Origin: Gnetum montanum
Taxonomy: Eukaryota > Streptophyta > Gnetopsida > Gnetales > Gnetaceae
DNA: 64,000 bases
Direction: 5' to 3'
Assembly (NCBI GenBank): GCA_015680685.1
Contig: MNCI01029340.1
Coordinates: forward strand, 352,382-416,381
Shown here: in pieces, positions 23,397 to 35,179 of the stretch
Layout: every line of letters begins with the position of its first letter
Numbering within the stretch: the first letter of the stretch is position 1
The notes under the pieces: generated by a model
The model's database searches: none
What the model was told of the DNA's origin: nothing
Seen by the model: only the letters and a program-made list of their open reading frames with translations
Made by a program: the position numbers and the translations under genes

Positions 23397-24971
23397 TGAA
23401 ACACCATAAAGTTTCAAGATCCTCTTGCTTCACTATGGTCTTGGAACTTGGGTAAGAACTACCACAAGTGCAGCCTCATGACAGTTTGACATGAAAGTGT
23501 TGGCACTGAGATTAGACTATCTAGTCCAGCAAGTTTTCTACCTCCAGAGTTGATAAGCCTGATGGACTCTCTAGTATGCTCACTTGGACAATTCACCCAG
23601 CTGACAGTCTAACTAGAAACCATGCTAGGAGTTGTCGACGGTGCCCAGGATGGGCAAAACAGTTTGGTAAGTTTTCTAGTAGAGGAGTCTGCTACACGAC
23701 GCTACGTTGTGCAGTGTAGCAAGCCTTTGAAAAATAAATCAAGTGTCAAAATACAAGTTTTAGCAAGATGTTCATGCAAGGCAAAGTCAGAATTTGGCCA
23801 ACATAGGGCATTACCGTATGCTATGCTATATAGCGTAGCACAACGTAGCAAGGGTGAAACAATCAAAAACTCCTCTACCAAGCCATTTTGGCAAATGACT
23901 ACATTTAACAGCATTGTGGCTTCCAAAACTATCTTGTCTCAGTTAGCCTTTGACCCACAAGCAAAGTTTTTGCATGAAACCCTGCAATTCTGACAAAAAT
24001 GCAAGTTACATTGGCCACTACGCTATGCTATGCTACGTAGTATAGCAAAACATAACAAAGATGCAAATTAATAAAATGCTCCAAGGGTTAACCTAGCATA
24101 CGCCAAGGCTTCTAGCACATGTTGTTGACTCCTATGCAAGTTTCCTACTCTAACCAGTGGCTACGTTGTGCTACGCTGCATAGCGTAGCAAGCAGCTACG
24201 CTACGTCAAGGTGCTACGCTACTTCAATGTGCTTCATTGCTAGACATGCATTGTTAGCACACTAGATTCTAGCATCTCCAGTTTCATTAATATGCTTACA
24301 GCGTAGCCAGTTCATGATCGGTGTTGTACATCTATGTAGTATGGACACGTCAGCATCTCGTAGGGTCCAGGACATGTGGCATCCAGGCCTCATTTCTTAC
24401 TTGCTCTTGGCCCTATAAATACCCTAGCAAACAATGCTCAAAGGGTTGGCTTTTTTGCATTGACATTCTGTGGGTTGGCTTTTTTGCTAAAAAGAATTGG
24501 CATTTTCACATTAGCAAGAGCAGTTAGCTTGTTGGCTTTTAAGTTTGCATTCAAGAGCATTTTTGGCACATTTTGAGCAGTCTGGTTATCCTTGAACTCT
24601 CTAGGTGCCTCCGGTGTTGTGTAACTTGTTATACATCATTCAAACAAAGTAAAGAATCAAACCCGTGACTTTGTGGCAGTGCATTCTCTTACTCGAGTTT
24701 ATTTTGTTATCTCTTTATCATTATCGTTGTTTGGCATTATTTCCTTCATTCTTGCATTTATTGATCATCGATTTTACCTCGTGTATTTCACATTTAAAAT
24801 AATGTTTACATAAGGTTAAGTTACATCGATTAAGTCCTTGTCTGATCAACTAAACCATTCAAGATGCCCCACTTTTGTTTTATCCAGCATGGTCCTTGCA
24901 CGGATCTGGGGTTAAACTGTTTTCTCGGCAACCTCTCAGTGTTCCAGCCACCAATGTTTTCGATCGCTATA
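23397..24971 (+). mobile_element. 5' LTR of element E
   Basis: Starts TGAAACACCATAAA, identical to the start of 40375-41983. Similarity continues to TCGCTATA (24971), where the 3' copy has TCGCTACA. It contains clusters of GCTACGCTA/TAGCGTAGC inverted repeats (23695-24230) and CTATAAATACC (TATA) near 24412. Confidence 0.85.
23695..24230. repeat. GCTACGCTA / TAGCGTAGC inverted-repeat cluster, left LTR
   Basis: Repeated arrangements such as GCTACGCTGCATAGCGTAGC (24171) can fold into hairpins. At least four groups are seen, near 23700, 23820, 24020 and 24165-24220. The same motif is scattered through the internal part of E. Confidence 0.75.
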
Positions 24972-24975
24972 GTTT

Positions 24976-24993
24976 TTAGCGCTAGAAGGAGGG
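24976..24993 (+). other. Presumed primer-binding site of element E
   Basis: TTAGCGCTAGAAGGAGGG follows the 5' LTR by four bases. It differs from the primer site of B, D and F, so a different tRNA would be used. I cannot name it with confidence. Confidence 0.4.
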
Positions 24994-25358
24994 TCTTTTG
25001 GTGCCCCTTTTATTTCTCATGGGTAGTCCTGCATGCTCTCTATACCCCATTACTTATTAGCATAAATGTGACACCCTTGTGGTTGTTTACGCATCGTGTG
25101 GTACAGGCTGGTTGCAATGATAGTTCCTTTGGAACCCTGCAGGATAGAAAGTCTTCGATCGCCACTTGATCTCTTTGTTTTTCTTGCTCATAAACCATTT
25201 TTAGCTTCATGAAAATAATTTCCTCAACCACTACTATTTCTACCTCAAACATTGAGGTCCCATTTTCGGTTCAAGGCATCACAGGTGCCGAACAACTGCC
25301 TAGCCTAGTGCAAGGGCCACACCGATCTCTTAGGATCCAAAAATGATCACCTGATAGC

Positions 25359-27700
25359 TTGGCACAACATACTGAGCCTTACAATTTCCTCTATGCTAAA
25401 GTACAAGAAAATCTGCCCTTAGATGCCCAAGATCTTGAAGATCAACGTCACTTCGATTTCCTTTACAGCAACGAGAGGGAATTTACTCCTACTCCTGGTG
25501 CTTTAATCCCCCTGACGCAAACGTATCAGTGGATCTTAGATTAGTTGGTACAGACAAGTAGGTCTAGGGAGCATTGAGACACAATGTCTCACTATGAAGA
25601 GGCATTTCAAGATGGGTAAGAGGACCTGGATTCCCAGTCCAAGGATGGAGGTCAAACTAACCTTATGACTATCTCTCCTGCCTCGTCCTTCTAGTCGAAT
25701 CCACTCTTCATCACTACTCCCTTTATGATCATGTCTACCCCATCACAAACTGTTGTTTCATCAGCTACGGGTAGCCATGCCATGCCTCCAACATATCAAC
25801 ATGCCCATCCCTTCATCTCGTTCCTAGGCACTATCCCTCCACAATCTGTTTCTCAACCCATCCCTTCATCGTACCAAGCACTGATCATGGCTACCCTACC
25901 CTACATGCATACAGTACCTACATTGCAGTTGCATACAGTCTCTACCTCCATTCCAGCATCTACACCTATTCCACTGTTAGTGGTGGGCCCACCCCCAACC
26001 ACGTGGTGGACCTCATTAACTTCCCCCTACTTCACAACCTTCGCAAATGGCCCACTATGCTCACCATCAAACGTACCAGGTCCTACAAATGGTATAACCA
26101 AGTGCGGGACTATGGTCTATCCCACCGACCATGCAAACAACCTATCCCATGGCACCACCAGTGGTCGCTGCTCCAACAGTACCACCCACTGGGTGGTGGA
26201 TAATACAAGTAGCACCTTTCATAGGGGTCGTCCCAACGGCACCACCTATGAGCCAGGCCGCTATCCTTACCACGCCACCAATGGTGGTTGCCACTGCAGC
26301 TCCACAACCATCTGCCTTGCCCCCAGGTCTGGATCAAGCATTTCAACTTATCCAGACCCTTACTAAAGAGGTTTGACACCTCAAAGCTACTGGTTCTGAC
26401 ACAGTACAAGTCATGGATTTCTACCATGATGATCCCATCAACCTGGCACTCTCCATGCTAACATTACCCCTTAGGATGCTACTCCCCCACTTTACAAAAT
26501 ACAACGGGGAGGGTGACCCTAATGCACATCTCGTGACATTTAGATCTGAGTCCCTTTTACTACAACAATGGTTGTACACCATCATTCACATCTTTGCTAT
26601 GTCTTTGACAGGCAAGGCTTTAGACTAGTACCACACGCTCCCACACTCTTCTATCTCAACACTAGAAGAGCTGCTAACTCAGTTTGTGACTAGCTTCAAG
26701 TATAACTTGAAACTAAAGATGATAGTGGATTAGTTAATGGGGGTTAAGCAAGACTAACTAGAGCTAATGCAGAGGTTTATACAGCGGTGGAGCGCCACCT
26801 TGAATGAGATTTGCGAGCCTATCGTGGAGGCCCACTTGCTGGCCATCTTCAAGGGGACGGTGAACAATTTCATCAAATCTACGCTGTATTAGCTAGCCTC
26901 GCACTCTCTAAGTCAAGCCTTTGCATAGACTAAGAGCATTCAAGATGCACCTGAAGCCAGAAGAGACCCAGCCTATGTTGCATATAAAAACGCACACACT
27001 AAGAAGGATAAGGAGAAGGGCAAGGCTGCAACAGCCACGGTGGCCGCTGTGGCAAACAAGGCCAAGCCCAACAACAAAAATAACAAGAAAGGGGCCACAA
27101 AATCATCCAACACTACACCTACACTAAGCAATGTTGCTCAACCCTCCACATCGGCACCCAAAGTACCCACTCCACCTAAGCCTAATTTCGAGCATAAAGA
27201 TCACTCCAAGTATACCCCACTACTTGTCAAGCCTTCAAAACTTCTGAAGCAATTGCTAGGGGCGAGGTATATTCAACATAAGCAGATGTCAGAGGAGGTA
27301 ACCAAAACACATCAATGGTACTGTGAGCTCCTTAAGAACCCCTATTTGGCTATGCCCAAAGAGCCCCCAGTTCCTAAGAACTTTAGGTTGGAGTGGTTCT
27401 GTGAGTACCACCAACTTTGTGGTCATGACATCGATTACTGTCTTGCGTTAAAGGATGACATTCAATGAATGATTGATCAAGGGAAGTTGGTTCTAGATGA
27501 AAGAAACCCCGTGTGCCCTGAGAATCAATCTATGCACGTTTACACTAACCCACTTAACGCCAACAACACTGGTTACACGATCAACACCATTGCTATAGAC
27601 AGTACTCCCAGACCGCCTTAGAAACTGTTTGTGGTTCTTGTGCCTCAGCGTAGTGCACCCATACTAGCAGTGGCTAAAAAAATGCTGTAGCAACCATTTG
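25359..27700 (+). pseudogene. gag of element E
   Basis: Long, Pro/Thr-rich N-terminal part (25725-26366), then a frame change near 26130. The capsid core begins LLPHFTKYNGEGDPNAHLVTF (26480), the usual Tat/Ogre start. A Lys/Ala/Pro-rich linker (27000-27190) precedes a zinc-knuckle-like cluster CEYHQLCGHDIDYC (27400-27441), followed by ALKDDIQ and a downstream IDQGKLV. Stops are mainly TAG. Known role: particle core and RNA binding. The second half shares its reading phase with the protease. Confidence 0.75.
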
Positions 27701-28159
27701 TCGTAAAGGTCCCTCCTCAAACATCCACCCCTACAGCTTCTATAAACAAGATTGCACCACCACCCACACTAGCACTGCGAACACCATTCATCATCAGGGG
27801 GCCAAACCACTCAATTGCCCCTACCCCACATAAGATGACACCGTAGCCTTCTCATCCAAGAAAACAAGAAGAGCGTTCCATAGGTGAAGCGACAATGGAA
27901 CGTACTGCCCCAGGCCTCTCCAAGCCTACTTCCTCATCCTTTACATCTACGCCAGCCTCGTCACCAAAAGTTAACCCTGCTACACACGCGTAGTTGTCTC
28001 CACCTTGCTTGAAAGGGTTTGACCACAAACTTGAAATCGTTCCTCCTTGGGAAATTTGTCTCCTGGGATGTATGGAAGAGGAGAAGGGTAATAAACAATA
28101 GGAAGGTGGACAAGACCTTTTAGGTGCTCTTACTCAAGTCAAGCAGGCTCTAAAACAAA

Positions 28160-29001
28160 AGAAAGTGACGTTGAGCTTGTACAACCTGATAATGAATTCC
28201 ACTGTACACCATGAGGCTCTAGTTTGCATGTTAACGACAATACTAGTTGACGAGAACATGTCAATAGAAGAGAAAGCAATTCATTCGATTATGCTTCCTT
28301 CTATGCCTAGAGAACCACAACCACCCCAATTAACATTCTGTGACGACTCCATTAGGGAAGACCCTAAAAAGGGTCAGGTGACAACAACGCTTCTATTCAT
28401 CATAATTTAGGTCAGCCAACATAAGATCTGAAGAGTACACATTGATGAAGGGGCTACTACGAACGTCATACCATTCCCCATTGTGGATAAACTAGGTTTG
28501 GTAGACCAAATCAAACCCATGACAACATCATGTTTGAAGTCATTCAACGGGGCATGAGTCATGGTGAAAGGCATTGTTCACATTGACTTTGTGGCAGAGG
28601 ACCAGTTTCCCATGAATGCAACATTTATCGTGGTGGAAGAGATGCCCGAGTTTAACCTGATCCTGGGGAGGTCATGGTTAGCCCAAATTAGGGCTGTCTC
28701 TTCACCCATACATCAGGAAATTCATCTACCCTATGCAAGCAGTGAGGTGGTGATCCACGGTGACAAGGTGGCAACCTAGGCACTAAACAATGTAGATATG
28801 GAGAAGGGTTCAGAGGTCATCACCTCTGAGAACGAGGCACCTATCTTTGTCAACACTAATTGTTTGATGAAAGAGCTGGCTCAACATGCTAGCTTAGAAA
28901 ATGAAATTGCATGGGCTGAGTTACCTTTTCAAGTGGAAGACGACAATGTAGAAGAATGCCGCAGTAAAGCTTCTCAGTCTTACATCTCACCAAATCCATG
29001 A
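28160..29001 (+). pseudogene. Retropepsin region of element E
   Basis: After an N-terminal extension (SLYNLIMNSTVHHEALV), the active-site loop reads VHIDEGATTNVIPF (28437-28478), keeping the Asp. Downstream FNLILGRSWL (28650-28679) is the typical second motif. Stops at 28408 and 28558 interrupt it. It ends with a TGA at 28999-29001. No RT follows directly; pol resumes 6 kb later in the same phase. Confidence 0.75.
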
Positions 29002-29169
29002 TGGGTTAGAAAGTAGTTGCAAGGATGATTGTTACTTGTATAGCGTAGCAACTCCAATGCTTCCTACCCAGCTAACGTCCATTATATATTTTTATTTTTT
29101 TTTGCTTCACATTCATTCATCTATGCCAAATGCCTAACTAATTCTTGGAAACTGTTTACATATCCTTCA

Positions 29170-29440
29170 TTTACATCGTCCCACGGCCCGCTAAGGCCTA
29201 AAATTGGCAAAATTTTCCGATTTCATCACCCTGTAGCCTGCTAAGGCCTAAAATTGGCAAAATTCTTTACCCCACATTTACATAATGGCCTAAAAAGGCC
29301 TAGAACTAGCGATGGCCTGGAATGGCCTTAAACTACCACTGCAGCCCACCAAGGCCTAAAACTGGCTATTCAAAATAAATAACAAATAAAAAAATTTATT
29401 TTGCTTATCACTTGACAATGGCTCGAAATGGCCTAAAACT
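29170..29440 (+). repeat. Mini-hairpin tandem repeats, cluster 1
   Basis: About six units have the core GCCTGCTAAGGCCTAAAACTGGC. Each core can form a 4-bp stem (GGCC/GGCC) with a six-base loop. The cluster lies immediately after the protease and before the antisense gene. Related clusters lie at 34540-34920 and 38500-39010. Confidence 0.75.
29395..29400 (-). terminator. Possible poly(A) signal of the antisense gene
   Basis: AATAAA on the minus strand, about 270 bases beyond the last recognised splice acceptor (29668). Confidence 0.35.
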
Positions 29441-29668
29441 AAGACAAAAAAAAGATAAAAATAGATAACATAGATAATACATAAGCCAAAATAAAACGAA
29501 TCTTGTCATAATTCATCTTTCATTTAGAGTCTCAGTTAAATAATGTTTGCAGTATTCTTTCAAAAACACAAATAAGATCGCTTATTGTCATGCATAACCT
29601 TCCTTTGCATTATCCTCCTTTGCATCATCGTTCCCGCCCTCAAAGGACCTTATATCTTCATCTAGATT

Positions 29669-29754
29669 CTGTATCACAAAAATTAAAGTAGTTAGCTAGA
29701 GTCATGATAAAAGCTAGAATAAAATAAATTGTTGCATCGCAAAAAGTAACTAAC
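29669..29754 (-). other. Candidate antisense intron (86 bp)
   Basis: Minus-strand donor CTCAG-GTTAGT and acceptor TTTTTGTGATACAG-AATC surround an AT-rich interior. Confidence 0.55.
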
Positions 29755-30774
29755 CTGAGATGGCCCTACATCTATCTCAGGGAGTATGCGATCCAAGCTG
29801 GTCCCGAAGCATTGCTAAACCTCCTCTTCAGTAATGTCCACCTAGTGCCTATCTCCTAAGTCAGTGTTTGCTGCAACTTTCTTCCTTTCAATAGCCGTTC
29901 ATCTCAATGGCCCTAGAGAAAAGGAGGAAGTGGCGTTCCCCTTCTTATGAAACTCACTTCTCGTTCAGGGGATTCACTGACCATCACTTGTTGCATGAAC
30001 TTGTCGTAAGCCCTAGAAGCACCAATGGCATCGAGGAACACTTCATGAGTATACAAATTAATAGAAGTGTCTTGGTACTATTTACAATTGCCCCCACTCA
30101 TAAACCCTTGCATTGTAATCCTTCCAATCTTGGTTCTTCTGGGCCAACAAGTCCATTTGCATTCATTGTTCTATTATTTCACGGGTGGCCTCGTTGTTGC
30201 GCTGCATAGCCATCCAATATCTCGCATAATTAATGACGGCCTTGCGCCAACTATAATCATTGGTATCCCAGGTCAAAAGGAACTCATTTTTGGAGTGGAA
30301 ATATTCCACCGTGACTGTTAGGCATGCCTTCTCCTTCTCAAGCCTTTAGACTCATTTCCATAGGTCTTCGTTTGTACGCCTGCACTCCCACAAGGAGCAT
30401 GCCGAGTATAGCGCACATTTGCTAGCCTCATCATATATGTGATAAGGTACTTTGATCACTTCTTGTGGGAATGCAGGCATAGCATCGACCTTAACTACTT
30501 GCTTGGGGTCCCACTTGAGGCGAGAGGTTGTCAACCACACATAAAAGGCATGATTCATAGCGACATAGCAGAGTTTAGCAAGTTAGCGTAGAAAAGTTTA
30601 GCAATTTAAAAAGCTTAGTATAGCTACTTCACTTACCCACTTCTGGATTGATCTGATTTAGAAAATTGATCATGTCATCGACCACCCCCTACATAAAGGT
30701 AAACTTATCAGGGGTCTTGGCCCATGGGCGTAGGTGGATCAAGGAAGGTCCTGTAGTGTCAACATCGGTGTCTT

Positions 30775-30858
30775 CTACACAAAAAAACATGTTAGTTATG
30801 ACCGAGAGGACTACAATAAAGTTGAGGAGTAATGCAAATGACTGTGTAAAAATCCTAC
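30775..30858 (-). other. Candidate antisense intron (84 bp)
   Basis: Minus-strand donor TCTAG-GTAGGA and acceptor TTTTTTTGTGTAG-AAGAC. The open frame DSFL before it continues into EDTDVDTTGP after it. Confidence 0.65.
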
Positions 30859-31029
30859 CTAGAAAACTATCAAGGGTGATAGTGGGGGGATCGTCCATCG
30901 ACAAACTATCAAACATGCGGTCAAACTCACCAGCATCAAGTTGTAGCTCCCCTCCTTCTAGCTAACTTAACATCATAGCAACACCCTCCATGTTCATTTG
31001 CTCCTCTAAGGGATCATCAGTAGAGGCCT

Positions 31030-31300
31030 ATTTTTGGTTGATAAGGGCCTCTTCTTTATTCAATGGGGCCCTTCTTTCTGTGGCACCCATCTCTTCCTGA
31101 TCGATAGGAGCATCCTCCTCATTAGTAGGAGTGTCCTCCTCGTCAGCAAGAACGTCCTCCTCATCAACAGGAGCATTCTTCTCACCTGTGGGAGTCCTTT
31201 CCTTTGTGGCAGGAGCTCCTTTTTCCTTGATTAGGGCCCTTTTCTTTGTGGTTGGGGCCCTTACATCGTTATTAGTTGCACCTGTTTTAGGGGCCGTCAC
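31030..31300 (-). repeat. Acidic repeat coding segment in the antisense gene
   Basis: The minus frame encodes a tandem series based on (D/N)EED plus four to six residues (VDEEDVLADEEDTPTNEED), after a Lys/Thr/Pro-rich stretch. The nucleotide repeat GAGGAGGA(C/T)G underlies it. Confidence 0.7.
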
Positions 31301-32892
31301 TTCACCTTCTTCTTCTTATTCTTCCTCTACTAATAAAGCGTGGTTATGTTAGGCAAAAGCATACTAACTTAAAATAGAGGCTATGCTGTGCTACACTACT
31401 TAGCGTAGCACAATGTAGCAAGCATTAAGCAAACAAATAAGTTAGCAAATAAAAAGAAAAAACATTTACTGATGGAAGGCTGCATTCTGTGAAGCTTGAA
31501 CTGCAGTTTCTGCCCCCTTTGTTCATCCGTACAGGAAGGCTCCTCAACCAGATGAGAACTTTTGCGCTGCAACTTAGTGGCCACTATCTCTGCAATGAGG
31601 CATTTCCCCTATGATATGCTACCCATAGTAGTAGGGGGTGCCTCTCCTATGCTATCTTGGCCATGGAAGTTACGTGCCACATGATCCCTAGTCATCATTG
31701 AAAACTACTTTGCAATAGCTTCCGGGGGATCTTGGGATCAGGTGGTACGAAAGACTTGGCAAATCCATGGTTTGGAAATCTGGTTATGATTTTGCATCAC
31801 CCAGAATTCATTCTCATGGACTACCAAGAATTTTGCGAAGCACTACAAGCAGGCTACAAAGAAGGCATGATGCACATTGAAACGGGATTCAGGATTCTTA
31901 CAAAGCTTTACCATTTGAGCCTCTAGACCTTGGAAAAGATGCTTGACCCAATTGTAACAAGCCCCCTATTCCATGACCTCTCTCATCATCCAAGCTTGCT
32001 CGATCCCAATGATTTTTCCTTGGGAGAGTAGCTTGGGGAAAGCCCTGGCACAGAAGATATGGTAAATTGTTTTGGCCACTCTTAGCCTGACCTCCTCAAT
32101 ATGGATCCCCTTGTGGCCCTTCTCCATCCCTAGCCACTCCTCAATGTCCCCCTGATGGTTAGCCTCCTTTTTAATCTTTTCAACCACAAGGAGACCATTA
32201 GAAGGGACACCGAAGAGATCCATGAATAGTTGATCATTAATTTCAAGCACCATTAGCACATCGTGGACACGTGTGCAGATTTCAGAAAAGGAGTCAACTA
32301 GGCCAAGCATCTCAGTAGTAGGGATGCTTGGGTTGATGACCTAGAAAAACTTCATGAGCCAAATGTCCCAAAGGTTGTTGATGAGAAATTTCAGGGCCCC
32401 GTTGCAAAGCTAGTGTTGGGTCTCGTCCACCTCCCCATACTTGAAATAAATGTTAGCCTCGTTATGCCCAGAAGTGATCATGATGACCTCTTGGGATTTC
32501 TTCACCACTATGGTAGTTCAAAAAAAGAAAAAATTAAAAAGTTAAACAAAACAAAAAAATAGTAGAAAAACAAAGATAACACTTGAACATGAAAAACATG
32601 AACTCATGGTCTAGCGTACTAGGTTTAAACGATGACGGGAACGGTGGGAGATCCACCAACACATCTTCAACGATGATTGGCCTAAGGGATGCCCAATTCC
32701 CATCCAACCAACTAATCTCCTTACACCTATTATAAAACTAGGGGTATCGGGTTGGATAGGTTTTGTACTCACCCCCACATTGGCCTATCACGGTGTTGTG
32801 CACGTTCCCAATAGAGGAAAACTCCCGCAAGGCCATCTGTGCCAAAGCTAAGGCATCAGTATCACCATCAAGTCCACTCATTGATTTAAAAC

Positions 32893-32990
32893 CTAGTAAT
32901 ACACAACAAAAAAAGCACATACATTGTTAACATTGTTGCCTAGTGTAGCATGCATTACATAATGTGATGAAATACGCTTACGAAACTCAC
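32893..32990 (-). other. Candidate antisense intron (98 bp)
   Basis: Minus-strand donor GGCAG-GTGAGT (consensus) and acceptor TTGTGTATTACTAG. Both flanking exons are open in the frame that splicing would join. Confidence 0.65.
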
Positions 32991-33469
32991 CTGCCGGCAA
33001 AATAAACAGTTCCTAGTGGTTTCTGAAAATAGGTGCCCATGTGGCAGGCAACAAAAAATGTATTGTATAAGTGGTAACACTTATACTTTATCATATCCCA
33101 GATCCAACTCAAGCATCTCAAGCATTTTGGGTGCTGGTTGGATCCTCCTGCCTGCTTGCCCTTGATTGCCCCATCGGTCAGAAATTTCAGAATACCCCAA
33201 TTTTCCCCAGGGAACAGGGTTTCTGTAATTGCGGCTACTAACTCCACTAATAAGTGTGACCAAATGATCACACTAAAGTGCTAGAGGAGGAATTGTAGGA
33301 AGTCCCATGTGCCTTCCTAGAACCAGACCGCCTGCAGCTCTACACGTGCATAGGGCGGAGGAACATTGGCCACTGGTTCACTTAGGCAGCACAAAACCCC
33401 TACAATCTCCAAGACAATCAAAATGGGTTTTACATCACCCTAATAACAGAATGACATAAGTTAGCAGTA

Positions 33470-34515
33470 TGTTTGAGTAGGGTTTGCATGTAGCATAGCA
33501 AGATTAGCCATTTGTGAATAGCGTAGTGTAACTCTTTCTTTGCATGTAGCGTAGCATAAACCCTCGATAGCAAATAGCGTAGCGAAACTCTCTCTTTGCA
33601 TGTAGCATAGAGTAGCAATATAATGGACTTACAACTAAGGTAGATTCACCAACAGAACCACCGGATCAATAGCGTAGCAACACGATATTACCAATGCATT
33701 GGTCTAAAGGTTTTACAACACATCGACTTAGTGTAACAATTTTTTTTTTAAATACAGACTTCAAATAGGAAAAAATTTAATACACTATAGCCGTTTCAAC
33801 AAATATCTTGCTGTACAAAATGATTCGTGCTATGCTGTGTTAAACATGTGTTACACTACCAAATCTCACACATGGCCAAACCATCTTGAGTGCCGTACGC
33901 TATGCTATTCGCATGCTAGGTTGCTAGAATCACCTAAACCTTTGGCGAGGAAGTCATAGCAATGGTGGTGTAGGAAATACTGTATGTAGCATTAGTGTAG
34001 TGTTTGTACACTTGTCGTAGCTGAATCAGCAACAGTGGCGGTATAACAGCCAAGGTGGTAGCAAAAATGATAATAGAAGACACAGATTTCAAAATGAAAA
34101 ACAAAAAAAAGGGGAAGAGACAACAACAACAACCTGGAAAGAAAAGGTAGCGTAGCAACTTACTGGGCCAATGGAGTCTGCTCTTGTACCGTGATGCAAG
34201 CCTGCGATAGACATCCTAGGGTGTCTTTCACCTTTACCACCTTAGTGAGTGCTAGGTGTTTGCGTTCTCTTTTAGGTGCCATTGTCTCGATTGCAGATTC
34301 TCTGTTAGTCGCTACGCTAAGTTGCCTTGCTCTTTGTCAATACAATTGTTCTACGCTTTGGATGCGGGATTTGTGCTTTTATGATAAAAATGGCAAGTTT
34401 ACCAGGGGTAAACCCCTATTTATAACCAACGCGGTGAAAAAAGAACTTGCCATTTGTACATCTTGATTAATGTGGGACGCTTCTTATAGCGTAGCACTCC
34501 CGCCATAGCGTAGCC
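33470..34515. repeat. Scattered TAGCGTAGC motifs, internal part of element E
   Basis: The octamer AGCGTAGC or its complement occurs near 33526, 33549, 33577, 33668, 34150, 34308, 34480 and 34503, in the antisense gene's non-coding parts and promoter. Others are near 29040 and 31400. It is the same motif as in the LTR clusters. Confidence 0.7.
34417..34424 (-). promoter_or_regulatory. Antisense TATA box in element E
   Basis: TATAAATA on the minus strand, 135 bases before the ATG at 34282, with the upstream sequence GTTGGT. Together with downstream splice sites it suggests an independent antisense promoter. Confidence 0.55.
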
Positions 34516-34539
34516 TCACTGTTTGCATTGTAGTAGGTG

Positions 34540-34920
34540 GGCCCAACCAAAAATGTGGTCCATAAAATCCTTAAACTAATACTCCTTAGCTTTGCAAGAA
34601 TAGCTTGTTAGCAGTCCACAAAGACCTTAAACTAATAGTTTTAACCTTTGCAAACATAACTTGTTAATGGTCCGCAAAGACCTTAAACTAGTAGTTTTGA
34701 CTCATAGTTTTGACCAAGTTAGTGGTCTGCAAAGACCTTAAACTAACACTTTTAACTTACAAGCCTAGCCCATTAGCGGTCTGAAAAGACCTTAAACTAT
34801 TGGTTACAATTTAGAATTTGACCAAGTTAGCGGTCCGCAAAGACCTTAAACTAGCAATGTTAAAATATGACTTTGCATCCAGGCAGTGCGCTAAGACCTT
34901 AAACTGGCCCTTTGCAAGCT
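34540..34920 (+). repeat. Mini-hairpin tandem repeats, cluster 2
   Basis: About seven units with the core GGTCCGCAAAGACCTTAAACTA, spaced 45-60 bases apart. The core stem is GGTC/GACC. The cluster lies between the antisense promoter and pol. Confidence 0.75.
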
Positions 34921-35179
34921 TTGTATCATAGTTGATAATTTTTTTAATCATTTCACCTCTCATTATAGCTTTTCAAATGTTTACTACGCACCATTACTAC
35001 AAAAAGGTATCACTTAACTTGGCATTTATCTTATTGTGGCAGGTTGAGCAAGAATGGACATGTTCGTGATCTGTCTTCACTTATGGCCTTGACAGGCTCA
35101 CATGGCAAGCTTACCTGACAATTGAACCCAGACTCAATAGACTGGGTATCATCCACTAATAGCATTGTGGCATCCTTAG

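Larger units (their letters stand above)
29400..34424 (-). pseudogene. Antisense, intron-containing gene carried by element E
   Basis: Read on the minus strand: TATAAATA (34424-34417), ATG at 34282, a basic start (MAPKRERKH), donor CCCA-GTAAGT at 34163. An exon with FPGENWGI and CYHLYNTFFVACHMG spans 33439-32991 and ends in the donor CAG-GTGAGT. Intron 32990-32893 follows, then LALAQMALREFSS. A ~340-codon stretch with LFGVPSN, IYHIFCARAFPKLL and YNWVKHLFQGL covers about 32510-31470. An acidic repeat exon is at 31320-30859, intron 30858-30775, donor GTGG-GTAAGT at 30636, exon 30555-29755 with WDTNDYSWRKA and Gln-rich helices, and intron 29754-29669. Several in-frame TAG codons make this copy a pseudogene. 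I recognise no family. It may be a captured host gene or a lineage-specific antisense ORF. Confidence 0.6.

Noticed and set aside
26110-26427. 105-residue minus-strand frame in element E
   Set aside because: Antisense to the Pro-rich gag linker. The low-complexity CCA/GGT composition leaves it open by chance.
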